A stretch of DNA of 64,000 nucleotides from Aspergillus flavus (lineage: Eukaryota > Ascomycota > Eurotiomycetes > Eurotiales > Aspergillaceae), in the NCBI RefSeq assembly GCF_009017415.1, contig NC_092406.1:806001-870000 (forward strand), written 5' to 3'. The position numbers and the translations under genes were made by a program. Below the pieces are notes generated by a model. It was not told the origin of the DNA. It did no database searches and saw only the letters and a list, made by a program, of their open reading frames with translations. Of this stretch, positions 45,216 to 56,145 are shown in pieces (within the stretch, counting starts at the first letter, position 1; each line of letters starts with the position of its first letter).

Positions 45216-46299
45216 CTATTGACCTACCTCACCCATAACACTCCGAAACTCCGCCATCTCCTGCTCAGAAATCGGATAAGTATACTCCGCCGAAGGAAAA
45301 GCCCTACTCTTAACATCCCGTTTAAACTCCTCAATACCCCGAACTGCCTCCCCCCAAACATCCGCATAAGTCTTCACAAACTTAGGCACAAACCTCCCCG
45401 GTGGAAAATTCCCAATCAAATCCACCTGCACGAGAGCCTGCCCAGAACAACCAACCCCAGCCCCGATCCCGATGGTCGGAACACGAAGCCTCTCCGTAAT
45501 CAAAGCAGCAACCTCCCCGGGAACAGCCTCGAGAAGAACCATAAACGCCCCGGCTTCCTGCACGGCAAGGGCATCCCGCAGTACCTTGACTGCGCCCGCG
45601 ACGGACTTGCCCTGGACCTTAAAGCCACCAATAGAGTGTTGTCGTTGCGGGGTTAGGCCGATATGCGCCAGGACGGGGATCCCAGTTTGGGTGATTCGTC
45701 GGATGGTGGGTGCCATTTGTTCTCCGCCTTCTAGTTTCACAGCTTGCATGCCGCCTTCTTTGACCATGCGGATGGCGGATTGCAGGGCCTGTTCCGGGGA
45801 TAGCTCATAGGAGCCCATTGGGAGGTCTGTTATCTGTTCGGTGGCAAGAGGCGTTAGAAGTCTAGTTGTAGTTGAACAAACGTGAGAAGGATTAAGCAAA
45901 ACTAACCGTGAAAGCATGCTTAACAGCACGAGATACACTTCGGCAATGAAGTAGCATGTCTTCAATGGTCACTTCATTTGTATCCTCCATTCCTAGCGCG
46001 ACCATGCTCAGGCTATCTCCGACAATAACCACATCCATCCCTGCGGCATCGGCTATATGCCCACTTGGGAAATCGTGGGCTGTAAGTGCCGTAATGGGCT
46101 CGCCCTTCTTATGAAGGCTTTGAAGTGTTTGGATGGTTACTTTCTTGCGGGAATCCGATTGGGTTTTTCCCATGGGCGAGTAGGAACTATATCGGACAAG
46201 GATATTATTAAATAGAGGAAACCGCGGTGGGACACTGTAGCGAGGTCGCCATGAGTGTCTTAGGGAGGCCAAGCGAGAGAAGGAGGATTTGGTGAACAT
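45216..46299 (-). CDS. panB: 3-methyl-2-oxobutanoate hydroxymethyltransferase (ketopantoate hydroxymethyltransferase), mitochondrial
   Basis: Two exons (46299-45907, 45833-45216) join in frame to 336 residues. The enzyme adds a methylene group from 5,10-methylene-THF to 2-oxoisovalerate, the first committed step to pantothenate and CoA. The N-terminus is basic and Arg/Ser-rich (SSFSRLASLRHSWRPRYS), a mitochondrial presequence. The barrel shows TALTAHDFPSG, VVIVGDSLSMVALGMEDT with the Mg-binding Asp, HCRSVSRAVKHAF, DLPMGSYE, AVKLEGGE, HIGLTPQR and GIGAGVGCSGQALVQVDL. These are the conserved PanB elements. The closing KTYADVW and AFPSAEYTYP are also typical. Confidence 0.96.
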
Positions 46300-46991
46300 T
46301 TTCTAGAGATAACGTTTCTGGAAGGATGCTCCGTCGGTTAGTACGGTTTGGTTGAGCAACGTAGGAAAATAGCTCCCTCTTTATTGAAGAGGAAGATTTG
46401 TACGTAGCGGTCCAAGATATTTCTAGAACATTTTATGTTATCTTTCGTGGGTTTTCCTAGTCGGCGTTCTGATATATGCTGCGTACTCCCGAGTATCGCA
46501 AGAAGGTTGGGGAATTACCTGTTTTAGAAGTAGTCGATCTAGGAAATAGATATTAAGCCGGTTATTTACTAGCTTAAACTAGCTATTTTTTGGACTTGTG
46601 ACCGGTTCTTGTTTAGAAACTGTGCGACTTTGAATCAGTGTGCCAGAGCGATCCGGGGGGGGGGGGGGGGGGGGGGGTCAAGATGGGGCAGAGAAGGCAG
46701 CTTCTAAAAAATTAGAAAGAGTTCTGCTATTTTATATAGGAAAGGAACAGATTTAGTGTTTCGTCCTATTGTAACGTATGGTATTTCGGTATTGAGTTAC
46801 GCATGTTTCTTTATACGTATAGATTATATGGGTACAACCCTGGTTATCCTACCATAATGTTCCCTCCAAACAATCTCCTGATGATCAATCTCACCACAGG
46901 ATTACGACGGCATCCGACCGCGAAGCATCACGCCGATAATGCTGGAAGCTCTTTGCAAGTAAGAAGGCTTTGTTGGCTTGCTATGATCGTC
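46300..46991. other. intergenic interval with G tract
   Basis: Upstream of panB and downstream of the MDR reductase (both minus strand). Holds the G run at 46655-46677. The 46803-47072 frame on the plus strand is opposite the reductase and not supported. Confidence 0.5.
46655..46677. repeat. homopolymer G tract (23 bases)
   Basis: An uninterrupted run of G in non-coding DNA about 350 bp upstream of panB. G runs of this length are rare and can form quadruplexes; the length may be affected by assembly. Confidence 0.85.
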
Positions 46992-48212
46992 TCAATCCCT
47001 CGCGCCTGGTGTCTCATTGGGCCGTGTCAAAAATTTCTGGGCGCGGATTTTGCCGTCCCTGAGACCCTTTAGGCCTTCAGACAAGCCCTCCAGACCGTTA
47101 TTACCTAATGTGTAGGGATGACTAGTCAACCAACCCTCGCGCAGGCCCCGAGAAAACGCTGCGCCCCATGTCACGCCAATGAGCTTGTCATTCTCGTCCT
47201 CGTAATGGACTTGACCAACCATAGAGAATACAATCTCAACACTCGGGTCAGAGCCCTCGACCTCAGTTTTAAGGAAAATATTAGTTATCTTTGGCTTCTG
47301 GCCTGCCGGGTTCGGCGGCCCGGCAATGGCCTTGGAGACGAGCCTGATCGTTTTATCTTCGGAAACAGTATCATAGGCTTTCCAACAGCGGCCGTCGGGA
47401 GCACCTCCCTTCTTAACAGCCTCCTGAATCGCCTTGATTAGCTCCTCCTCTGTCGCATACGCAGTATAGTCGATGAGGACATCCCCCTTGTTTTCGTCCA
47501 GGAAGGGCTTGATGAAGTCACTCCGCTTGCTGCCAACTGTGATGATAGGGTGAACGTTGGCGGCCGCAGCAAGCTTGATAGCGAAGGCTCCCGTGGCAGT
47601 ACTCGCTCCATAGATAATCAAAGGACGCTTAATACCCTCTTTTCCCGCGGCCTTAGCACGTGGTGACCATGGCTCAGGTAACTCGAGCTCCTGAAAAAGC
47701 GCACAGGCGGATGTGTAGGCAGCCAAGGGAACCGTGGCGGCCTCCTCAAAGGAGGTTGAGTCCGGAATGTGAAAGGTAGTATAATAAGGCGCTATGGCGT
47801 ACTCAGCGAATGCCCCGTGAGAGGTCATCATCTCGTGGAAGGCGGCCACGCGGTCCCCTTTGTGAAATCCAACCACATCCTCTCCCACGGCTTCGACGAT
47901 ACCGGAGATGTCGTCACCGGTGTTCATCTCACGACCGAAATGGATGGGTATCTTCCAGTCCTTCGGGTTGGAACCTTCGGATGGCTCGAGTTAGCTGCCT
48001 GCCAGAAACTTGTAACTGTGATATACGAAGGCCTGCGCTGGCCAGGCTAGTGGGAAATGGTCTAGAAAGACAGATTGAGAGACTACAGGCCTCCAGAATG
48101 TTCACTTACCAGCGACGATGACCTTAATTAACACATGGCCAGGACCCGGTTTGGGAATGGGAGAGTCGACAATCTCTACTGAGGTGTCTTTCCTAACAAT
48201 CGCTTCCTTCAT
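46992..48212 (-). CDS. zinc-less MDR oxidoreductase (quinone reductase/enoyl reductase-like)
   Basis: Two exons (48212-48110, 47974-46992) join in frame to 361 residues. The N-terminal GroES-like domain reads KEAIVRKDTSVEIV, PIPKPGPGHVLIKVIVAGSNPKDWKIP and NTGDDISGIVEAVGEDV, then FHKGDRVAAFHEM with GAFAEYAI. The NADPH-binding part has IIYGASTATGAFAIKLAAA. The catalytic zinc Cys/His are absent, which fits quinone reductases and the trans-acting enoyl reductases. It is a lone gene with no polyketide synthase nearby. Physiological substrate unknown; reduction of an enone or quinone is the family function. Confidence 0.9.
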
Positions 48213-49078
48213 GATGAGATTGATAGCTAATGTTCGTTCGCACGTTTCTAAGTAGAAGGCGTGAGTGTGAGCCACAACGTAGGAGTGCGGATGGTGGATG
48301 AATTAGTTTGTTTGATAATTATGGGATACAGGTTTAATAAAATAGCCCCATCGCTCTTGTTGAATCTGTAACTGCGCAGTAGAAAAACCCCGGCTTACTT
48401 AATAGTTAGTTAAGCTGACAATAATGTTCACGTTCAGACCTTATGCCATTGCATTTTTCTGCATCTGATTTATAATCATGCTGGATGTATCAGGCATAAT
48501 TTGAGTCGCCGGAGGGCCCGGTCAAGTGGGAGGCCCGGTAAGTGGGAGGACCGGTAAGTGAGTCCTAGTGGGAGTAGAGTCTGATTATGAATATACTAAC
48601 TTACAATGATGTAATATCATCACATCGAAAAAAATTGTGGATACCACTTCTATGTTGGGCTCTACTGGGCATTATTGTGGGCAAATGGAAGACTAGCTTC
48701 AAAATCATTTTATGTTGATTGAAGTTTCAATTCAGTAGTTATTTTTCGGACATCAGGAGGTCCTAACACTAGAAAACTGAGATATAATACAGAGCTATTT
48801 TCGAAGGCTACAGATTCAAGAACTTTTCCTATCCATTGCTGAAGAAATATTCGAAAAAATCAAGGGCCCATAAGAATCTTATAAAGACAAGCTTCAGTCT
48901 TCTAGTAGCCTGGGCATCTATAGCCTCCCAGGGAAACTAAAGCTTTTTGCTGACCCTGCAGCATAATAAGAGGCGGCAAGATGCCATTTAACGCTCTGCC
49001 ATGACACTCAAAGCACATCGCATACCTCCACTTCCGATGTGGTATAGCAGTCGATATAAACCGGTATGATCCACCTCA
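48213..49078. other. gene-poor interval with short tandem repeat
   Basis: Apart from the repeat at 48524-48555, only AT-rich sequence with no supported exon. Confidence 0.5.
48524..48555. repeat. short tandem repeat, unit of 16 bp
   Basis: Two units, AAGTGGGAGGCCCGGT and AAGTGGGAGGACCGGT, follow directly on each other. A related partial unit (GGAGGGCCCGGTC) precedes them and AAGTGAGTCC follows. G-rich compared with the AT-rich surroundings. It could be the end of a decayed transposon. Confidence 0.6.
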
Positions 49079-50607
49079 TCAGAGCTTCTTGAACGGCTGT
49101 GCATCAGTTTTGAGGCGTATAAACATCGCCAACACAGATGCGCCCAGAGCCATGCCACCCGCATAAAATATAGCAGGACGATAGGCACTAATACCGCTGT
49201 CCTCTCCGCCAGATGCGTTTAAAATATAACCAGCAATTGGAGCGCCCTACGGGGGACCGTCAGCCTATAAAAGGGATGGACATGGCTAACAGGGAACTTA
49301 CCATCAAATAACCTCCAGCCCAGCTGGTCACTATCATGCCCATTGCGACGGATACTCGAGCTGAACCAAACACATTTCCGACGACTGTAGGCATGGTTGA
49401 AAAGAAGCCACCATTGCCCATTCCGTTAATAATCACGAAGACAATCAACGGGCCAATGGACGTCGAAACGGGCCAAAGAATCAGCATGCTGAGGGCACTG
49501 AGCAAAAGAGACATGAACAGGGTGTTCAGCGGTCCCAGTCTGTCACTACAGAAGCCGCACATTAGCCTTCCCACCGCAGAGGAGAAGTTGAATGCAGCCA
49601 CCACTCCTGCACCGACTCCCGAGTTCATTCCCATCGATTCTGTGTATAGCGGAAGAAAAAACGGGGGGACGAAAAGCGGGAAAGTAGCAATCGCGCCGGC
49701 TGCAAACAGCAAAGCAAATCGAATGTCGCGGAAGAGTCGCCTGCAAGAGAGTTAGAACCGGAGTCGTGCGATAGGCATGTTCCAAAAGGTTGGAGATGGG
49801 ACGTACCACTCCACAAATTGCGTACGCTGGATTGGCACCCGTTCTTTAATGAAGCACGCTGCTGGCAGGCCCGTCCCCCAGATCATGAAACCAATGATCC
49901 GGAAGGTCCACGCGATTCCCACCTTACCAAGCAAGGCGTTCATGATAAAACTAATGACGGTACCCCCGAGGCCACCTCCGGCGTAAACCATCCCGTTAGC
50001 AATGCCGCGCTTTGCCCTGAAATATTGCGCAGGGATCGCAGAGACCACCATAAAACAAATGCTTATCACGGTTTAGCTCTCTAGACGATAACACGAGCAG
50101 AAAACGACTTGCTTACCTGAGCCCGAGACCGAAGAGAACACCAGCAGTCGCAAACAAGCCACCCACATTCTTGGTGGTGAAGCCGCTAAGAACCTGTCCC
50201 AGGCCAAGCAAAAAAATACCGAGTAGGGCCGATATCCTGGTTCCTAACCTCCGAATGACATTCGCATTGATTACGCCCAAAAAGGAAATACATGCCGGGG
50301 CAAGCGAGCCGATGAAAGCCAGGGTAGAAGAAGTTGATACCCCTTCCTTAACCAATGCTGCTTGCAGGACACCCCAGCAATAGGAGGTTCCAGTGAACCA
50401 CCAGGCAACTACTGCGCATGCAGAAATGATGACCCAGCCGTAACCTCCATCAGGAACCTCGGCATCAGCTGCGAGTGAGGCTTGTAATACCGCATCTGAA
50501 TTTTCCGGTGGTGTTGGATCGCCAGTGTGTTTGGTAAGTCTCCCTCCAACCTGATTGCGGTCCTGCAACTCGATTGCTGTGGACACCGACTGAGTGATTG
50601 TCGCCAT
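49079..50607 (-). CDS. MFS monocarboxylate-type (MCT) transporter
   Basis: Exons 50607-about 50118, about 50068-49806, about 49741-49304 and about 49246-49079 (minus strand) restore one reading frame. The N-terminus is polar, followed by the MCT signature at TM1, PDGGYGWVIISACAVVAWWFTGTSYCWGVLQAAL (residues about 55-88), in which D-G-G-x-G-W is diagnostic. Later AKRGIANGMVYAGGGLGGTVIS at TM5, RLMCGFCSDRLGPLN in the TM8-9 loop and SWAGGYLMGAPIAGYI near the end support 12 spans. Fungal MCT homologues (Mch family) import or export short organic acids or other solutes; many do not carry monocarboxylates. The neighbouring genes do not suggest a substrate. Confidence 0.9.
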
Positions 50608-51421
50608 TGCTTATGATGGAGTGAATCCTTCGGGGATTGATTGAATAAGGTGACGAGTTGACTGCCGCGTGTTCCCTGGTGGAGAAGTCGGTGAGAGGTA
50701 GCGTATAATGTAAGAAGCAATCGAAGAAATAATTAATTGTCCTTGCTCGGGATCGATCCGATCATTGAGGTCTCAGTCGAGGTCGTCATGCTAAGCCCGA
50801 GCCACAACGGGATTGGTCATACAGATTGACTTGAGCAGGCTAAGGCGGGGAAAAGTGGTGAACTTTCGATGGCGAGAAGTATTGTTCGCTATTTGATGGC
50901 CAAGCAACACACTTACTAACCCATTGGTATGACTCAAAGTCGCCTGCAACATCTGAGAAAGGGTTTCGCGGAGAGGATCACCGTAGATGTGGAGACTCTT
51001 CAATGACACAGGGCGTGGTCTAGTCATGGGATCAGGCGGTCAAGGCAGAAGATTCTCTACCGCCTTCTACTCCTAGGGTACCTCTGCTGATTCATTCAAT
51101 TAGTCATGTTCAATCAGCACTCTGAATGGCCAGCTATATACATAACTCTGGCAGAAAATTAGTATCGTCCGTTAGATCTGATCCACGGTAAATGCTCTAC
51201 GAACCAACCAGAGTAAGCAGCCAAACACCTGTGGAACCCAAAGCTCGTCAATTAAAGGGCGTAAAGGAACCCACGGAATCAGTCTTGTACAGTATTAACT
51301 GGCTACAGTTGAGTTTTCTTTTCAAAGCTCTCGTGACCACCACCCAGCGATCCAAGAATATCGTTCGCTGAGTAGGCCCTGCGCTTCAATTTTATTCAAC
51401 AGATTCTGATCGAGAGAAGGA
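50608..51421. promoter_or_regulatory. divergent upstream region, MCT and homeobox genes
   Basis: About 0.8 kb between two start codons on opposite strands. No exon seen; the minus-strand frame 50791-51027 has no recognisable feature. Confidence 0.5.
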
Positions 51422-53434
51422 TTGGCAGTTGTACGGAGTATCTTCCAGCTTCTCCATGCTCGGATGGAGTACGCTCACAATGACGCTCCCAGATATTGCG
51501 AAGATGTTTTATTGCTCCCACCTCTAAGCTTGGACAACGCCCTGGCTAGTGACATAGATTACAGATGGTTCCAAGAAGAGATAGCCGCACATTCTGGCCA
51601 GCCTTCAAGCCATGCCTCAATTGACGAGCTACAGCCTGAGACGGCGGCTCATGGATCAAGTATACAGTCGCAACTACCGACAGAGCCATTTGAGTCATAC
51701 AGCGATCTGAACTATCACTCTCAAGACCCCCTGAGTGGGAGTTTTCTTGACTTTTCAACGTTCGATTATTCTGGGCTCGCCGACAGGATAACTTCTGATG
51801 TAATATCTGAACGCCATTCACACATAAGCTCCTCATGTGAGAGCCTTCAGCCAGACCCTATCTTTAATACGAACATAGGGTCCAACAACACAAGGCGGGC
51901 TAGGAGAAAGAGCCGCCGATTTTCCACCACGGCAGTGAGTATCATGCAATCATGGCTCGCACAACACCAGGATTATCCATATCCTACCGAGCAAGAAAAG
52001 GAACAGCTGGGGCGTGAGACGGGGTTAGACGTAACCCAGATCTCGAACTGGTTCACCAATGCACGTCGGCGTAGAACGGTCGGTACTGGACCTACACCGC
52101 AGGCACACCACGCCGATAATTCTCTACTATCACCTCTTGAGCGCTGGCAGAACTCGCCCCCGGAAAGCGAACCCGCTGCGACATCCGACATTCTGCGAGC
52201 CTTAGAAGATATCCCACATACTTCTGACGGTAGCGTCACATATCCGGCTCACAGGAATGCTGTGTCGAGCAACAGCTCTAGCGCTTCATTCGTGATAGGG
52301 GCTCCTTCGATCAGCAGCTACGAACACAGTCAGTCGTCTGGTTCTGACATCTCGTTCAAGCGGTCGAATCGGACTTCACAAAGGCCACCCACCCCTAACA
52401 TCAACGCAAGACCTCGCCGTCGACGCCGGAAGCCTCCACATCCGAACGAGACCTGGAACAAACGAAAGTTGAAAGGCCAGCGACCGTATCAATGCACGTT
52501 CTGTTCCGATACTTTCAACACTAAGTACGACTGGCAGCGACATGAGAAAGCCCTTCACTTACCAGTGGATCGATGGATTTGCGCGCCCCAGGGCGGGCTT
52601 GTTGAAGTTGATGGTGCCCATGTCTGTACATTCTGTCAGGCCCCAGACGTAGACTTCAATCATCTCGAAACCCATGGTTACCTGGCCTGTCGAGAGAAAT
52701 CATTAGACCAACGAACATTTACTCGAAAGGATCATCTCCGACAGCACCTAAGGCTGACCCACAATGTCGACTATCATCCCTCGATGGAACAGTGGCGAGA
52801 TTCCCTAACGCGCATTAAGTCTCGTTGTGGATTCTGCGAAGCAAGATTTGAGACATGGCCAGAAAGAGTGAATCATGTCGCAGACCACTTCAAGAAGGGT
52901 GCCGATATGATTCAGTGGAAGGGATGCTGGGGCTTCGAGCCTGGTATTACTAAACTGGTGGAAAATGCCATGCCTCCCTATCTCGTAGGACATGAGCGCC
53001 AAACGATGGACCCTTGGAAAACAACAGATGCTCTTGCTACCGGGGGAAACGAAGTCCTGCCTGTCATTAACGATGTTCCCAATGCCCTGAGCCGTTATGT
53101 TAATCTCAGACGAGACCTTATCGTTTATATACGTGAGCAGGCGGCTCTGGGTAATCATGTTACTGATCAGATGGTTCAAGACAAAGCTCGTGAGATCGCG
53201 TACGGAAGCAATGACCCTTTCGATCAGACATATGCCGATAATCCTAAGTGGGTTACAAGCTTGAGACAGGAAGCGGAGCTAATGTCAGTGCCGGAATCAA
53301 ATTGTCTCTTTCCATATTGCGATGATCCGCCGCTTCAGTATCCAGGTCCAAGCAATGATGTCTCGCAGCCGCGATCTTCAGAATTTGGCCTAATATGGGA
53401 TAACCTTTTAAAAGACACATCGCTAGCTATATGA
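51422..53434 (+). CDS. homeobox (TALE type) and C2H2 zinc-finger transcription factor
   Basis: An intronless protein of 670 residues. The homeodomain is at residues about 157-217: RRKSRRFSTTAVSIMQSWLA, then HQDYPYPTEQEKEQLGRE, and the recognition helix DVTQISNWFTNARRRR. The PYP between helix 1 and 2 is the three-residue loop extension of TALE proteins. Ser-rich and basic segments follow (RPRRRRRKPPHPNETWNKRK). A C2H2 finger at about residues 355-378 reads YQCTFCSDTFNTKYDWQRHEKALH, and other Cys/His pairs occur after it (VCTFCQAPDVDFNHLETHGY, FTRKDHLRQHLRLTH, CGFCEARFETWPERVNHVADH). Homeobox-C2H2 fusions are known in filamentous ascomycetes, but their targets are mostly unknown. A second Met lies at 51464. 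Confidence 0.92.
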   Translation: MAVVRSIFQLLHARMEYAHNDAPRYCEDVLLLPPLSLDNALASDIDYRWFQEEIAAHSGQPSSHASIDELQPETAAHGSSIQSQLPTEPFESYSDLNYHSQDPLSGSFLDFSTFDYSGLADRITSDVISERHSHISSSCESLQPDPIFNTNIGSNNTRRARRKSRRFSTTAVSIMQSWLAQHQDYPYPTEQEKEQLGRETGLDVTQISNWFTNARRRRTVGTGPTPQAHHADNSLLSPLERWQNSPPESEPAATSDILRALEDIPHTSDGSVTYPAHRNAVSSNSSSASFVIGAPSISSYEHSQSSGSDISFKRSNRTSQRPPTPNINARPRRRRRKPPHPNETWNKRKLKGQRPYQCTFCSDTFNTKYDWQRHEKALHLPVDRWICAPQGGLVEVDGAHVCTFCQAPDVDFNHLETHGYLACREKSLDQRTFTRKDHLRQHLRLTHNVDYHPSMEQWRDSLTRIKSRCGFCEARFETWPERVNHVADHFKKGADMIQWKGCWGFEPGITKLVENAMPPYLVGHERQTMDPWKTTDALATGGNEVLPVINDVPNALSRYVNLRRDLIVYIREQAALGNHVTDQMVQDKAREIAYGSNDPFDQTYADNPKWVTSLRQEAELMSVPESNCLFPYCDDPPLQYPGPSNDVSQPRSSEFGLIWDNLLKDTSLAI

Positions 53435-53853
53435 GAGCTTCATGTTCCAGGTACTGTGAGAGCACAGATAGATGTCCGGATGGGCATATGAACTTACGTG
53501 CATGCAGAGGCTGGGCAGTTGCAAGAAGTATAATTGCTCCTAGGGTGCTGATGAGATAAGTCACCAATCTAAAATATCTAACAGAGGTATCATTGAAGCC
53601 GAATTTTAAGGGCCTGTGCAATTGACGCCGAAAATAACCGCTAGCAGCAACGTTCGCAACAAAAGGGGTCGGGCAGAGTTGCAGAAATGATACTTGGCCT
53701 TTTCAGCTTATAGATCTCATCATGAAGTGGGTTGTGCAGAATGAAACAACAGTCGGCTGGGTTGTATTATAATGTCTTAAAGTGATAATGCTTGCCGATA
53801 TGCAAATTCAAGGATAGAAGAAATAGACTGACGAACTCCCCACCTTAAGAAAC
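53435..53853. other. convergent intergenic region, no gene seen
   Basis: The 3' ends of the homeobox gene (plus) and the helicase gene (minus) face each other. The minus-strand frame 53427-53621 contains one hydrophobic run but has no other support. Confidence 0.5.
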
Positions 53854-55620
53854 TTATGCTGCTCTCGGCTTTCCTCCACGCCCTCCACGACCTCCACGTC
53901 CTCCACCGCGACGTCCTCCGCGGTTCTTGGAGACCGAACCTCTACGATCTCCTTGACCAGCTCCGGGACTTAGTACATCACGAGTCTTGTTCCCAGGACG
54001 CCCACGCGGTCTAGCAGGACGGTCCCCATTGAGATCATTTCCAGTTGCATAATTGAATCCAGGTACACCCTTCAAACCCATCTTGCCCACGACCTTTTTA
54101 TCCATTGGTGGGGGTTCAGGACATCCCATTCCCTGTATGGCCAACTCATTCGCGAGTTGAACGAGGCCGGGTTTATCCAGACGGACCTGCTTCAAGAGAC
54201 CGGATCCAGCAAAGAAACCTATGTAGGATGAATAAGCGCGTTGCTTTGTCTCTTCACCAATGCTGTACATGGCCTTAGTAACGGCATCGGCGCATGAGGA
54301 GGTGCCCGCATTGATCGCGTCAGTCTGGGGATGAGGCTGAATGGGCAAGTGGCGATTGACCTTCATGAAGAAAGACTCGGCTTCTGTGAGGAGGATGATA
54401 GCGCGACCATCATTGCCAGCACGGGCTGTACGACCGACACGATGAACGTACTGTTCGCCATTTGAGGGCAGACCGACCTGGATGACCAGGTCGACATTAG
54501 GGAAATCCATGCCACGACCAATGACATCTGAGGCGAACATAATTCCGGTCGCTGCCTCCTTAAACAAAGCTGTAGTTTTCGTGCGAGCGCTCTGGCTGAG
54601 CCTAGAATGGATTTCAAACACCTTCAAAGGCGTCAAGCCCTGAGAGAAGGCTGCAGCGAAAAGAGCGACCATGTTTGCAGTGACCCCGAAGACAATGATT
54701 TTAGAGCTGTTCTTGATTTCAAGGTTGAGAAGGGAGGCGAGAGTAGTAAAGGTGTCTGCCACGGACGGTATCAACACGTGGTACTGGGGAACTCTCTCAT
54801 GCGTCGGTGTTTCATTCTTTTCGATGGTTGAAATGCTAGTGTAGCCTGGCTTCAACACAACACTGACCACGTCCTTGACTTTGGGTGGAACAGTGGCTGA
54901 GAAGCACATACCTTGCCAGCCAGTGCTCTTTGGTGGAATGAGTTGGAGGATTCGCTTCACATCAGCTAGAAAGCCGCTCTCAAGCATCGTGTCGGCTTTG
55001 TCCAAGATCAACGTTTGAATGTTAGACAATTTTTCAGCCGTGGAAGGTTCGGACAGATAATCTTTTAGTCGTCCCGGGGTTGCTACAAGGATGGACGGTG
55101 CCCCCTTCATGAAACGCGCCAGAGCAGATGCCCGAGCTGTTCCACCCACTGCAATGTGGCACTCAAGAGGCCTCGCAAGTTGCGATGTAAGCTGATCGCA
55201 GGACTTTGCAATTTGCTGAGCAAGCTCTCGTGTTGGCGTAATGATCAAAATAGCGACCTGACCTCTTGGTGGCGCCGAATGACCTTGGAGTAAACAGTGT
55301 AACGTAGGTAGCAAAAAAGCAAGGGTTTTGCCTGTGCCAGTTTTGGCCTGGACCAGACAGTCACTGCGCCAGCTTGGAAGCTCTGTTAGAACACGGTGTT
55401 GGACGGGTGTCATGTACTCAAACTCCATCACTTTGAGGGCTTGAAGGAGTTTGGAATCTAGCTTCCCAGCCATGGTTGCGTACGGATGGGCGCCATCGTT
55501 GTTTCCTGGACCTTGCATGACGGTCGACTCTCTAAATCTCAAGAAACTTGCAAACTTATTGCTTGAAGAAATGCAAACACGTAGTGGTACTTGGGTGATC
55601 TTAATGTTTGTTGAGGACAA
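53854..55620 (-). CDS. DEAD-box ATP-dependent RNA helicase (Mss116-like), motif II reads DKAD
   Basis: An intronless protein of 588 residues. Two RecA-like domains unwind or remodel RNA. Motifs in order are: Q motif (FEYMTPVQ), I (AKTGTGKT), Ia (TPTRELA), Ib (VATPGR), III (FSATVPP), IV-V (FASDVIGRGMDFP) and VI (HRVGRTARAG). Motif II should be DEAD but is LILDKADTMLE; codon AAA replaces the Glu that activates water for ATP hydrolysis. The N-terminus (MSSTNIKITQVPLRVCISSSNKF) is compatible with mitochondrial import. The C-terminus is a basic RGG-rich tail (GGRRGGGRGGRGGRGGKPRAA). The order of motifs and the tail fit the Mss116 group, which assists mitochondrial intron splicing. With DKAD it may bind but not turn over ATP well; a sequence error or recent mutation is possible. 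Confidence 0.9.
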   Translation of the reverse strand: MSSTNIKITQVPLRVCISSSNKFASFLRFRESTVMQGPGNNDGAHPYATMAGKLDSKLLQALKVMEFEYMTPVQHRVLTELPSWRSDCLVQAKTGTGKTLAFLLPTLHCLLQGHSAPPRGQVAILIITPTRELAQQIAKSCDQLTSQLARPLECHIAVGGTARASALARFMKGAPSILVATPGRLKDYLSEPSTAEKLSNIQTLILDKADTMLESGFLADVKRILQLIPPKSTGWQGMCFSATVPPKVKDVVSVVLKPGYTSISTIEKNETPTHERVPQYHVLIPSVADTFTTLASLLNLEIKNSSKIIVFGVTANMVALFAAAFSQGLTPLKVFEIHSRLSQSARTKTTALFKEAATGIMFASDVIGRGMDFPNVDLVIQVGLPSNGEQYVHRVGRTARAGNDGRAIILLTEAESFFMKVNRHLPIQPHPQTDAINAGTSSCADAVTKAMYSIGEETKQRAYSSYIGFFAGSGLLKQVRLDKPGLVQLANELAIQGMGCPEPPPMDKKVVGKMGLKGVPGFNYATGNDLNGDRPARPRGRPGNKTRDVLSPGAGQGDRRGSVSKNRGGRRGGGRGGRGGRGGKPRAA

Positions 55621-56145
55621 GGTGTGAAGTTATCATTGATACAATCCCAGAATCTCTGTAAGAACTTGTGTTGGTATTTGGGTCAATTCTACTACCAATA
55701 CAGCAATGCGGGAAGAAACCGCTTGGAGAAAGTTTGGCAAGTGAATTATTCAATTTTTAATTCCTTTTGACTTTTGCACCTGGTCGATTGACTTCAGCAG
55801 ATCGTCCAGAGTGAATGAATATAAGGCAGCTACGGCGCAGAGATTTCCAAAAATTGCTCCTCAGGGCTTGTTGTTGGGCTATACCTAAATAGGCTAGACT
55901 AACCGTATATGGAAGAATCATCTAAACGGGCACCTAACTACCTCTGATACAACTCACCTCATCGAAACCATGTAAACATTCATCCGATCAAGCTACAGCT
56001 CACCCTTGATACTTTCTGATCCGTCGAATAATCTCTTGGACGTCCTTCCAAATTTGCCAGCAATTTTTCAAGCCTTTGAGCTTATTCCAATTCCGTGTAA
56101 TCGCAGAGTAAAACTCGAACCAATTTGTCTTTCCTCTTGGCAGTT
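55621..56145. other. helicase upstream region, no gene seen
   Basis: Holds the promoter of the helicase gene and the 3' side of the frame at 56146. No exon supported. Confidence 0.5.

Noticed and set aside
48589..48630. Near-palindrome around tgatgtaatatcatca, considered as a transposon terminus
   Set aside because: The arms do not pair fully and no matching copy was seen nearby.
53427..53621. Minus-strand frame with a hydrophobic segment between the homeobox and helicase genes
   Set aside because: It overlaps the 3' end of the homeobox gene and has no conserved motif.
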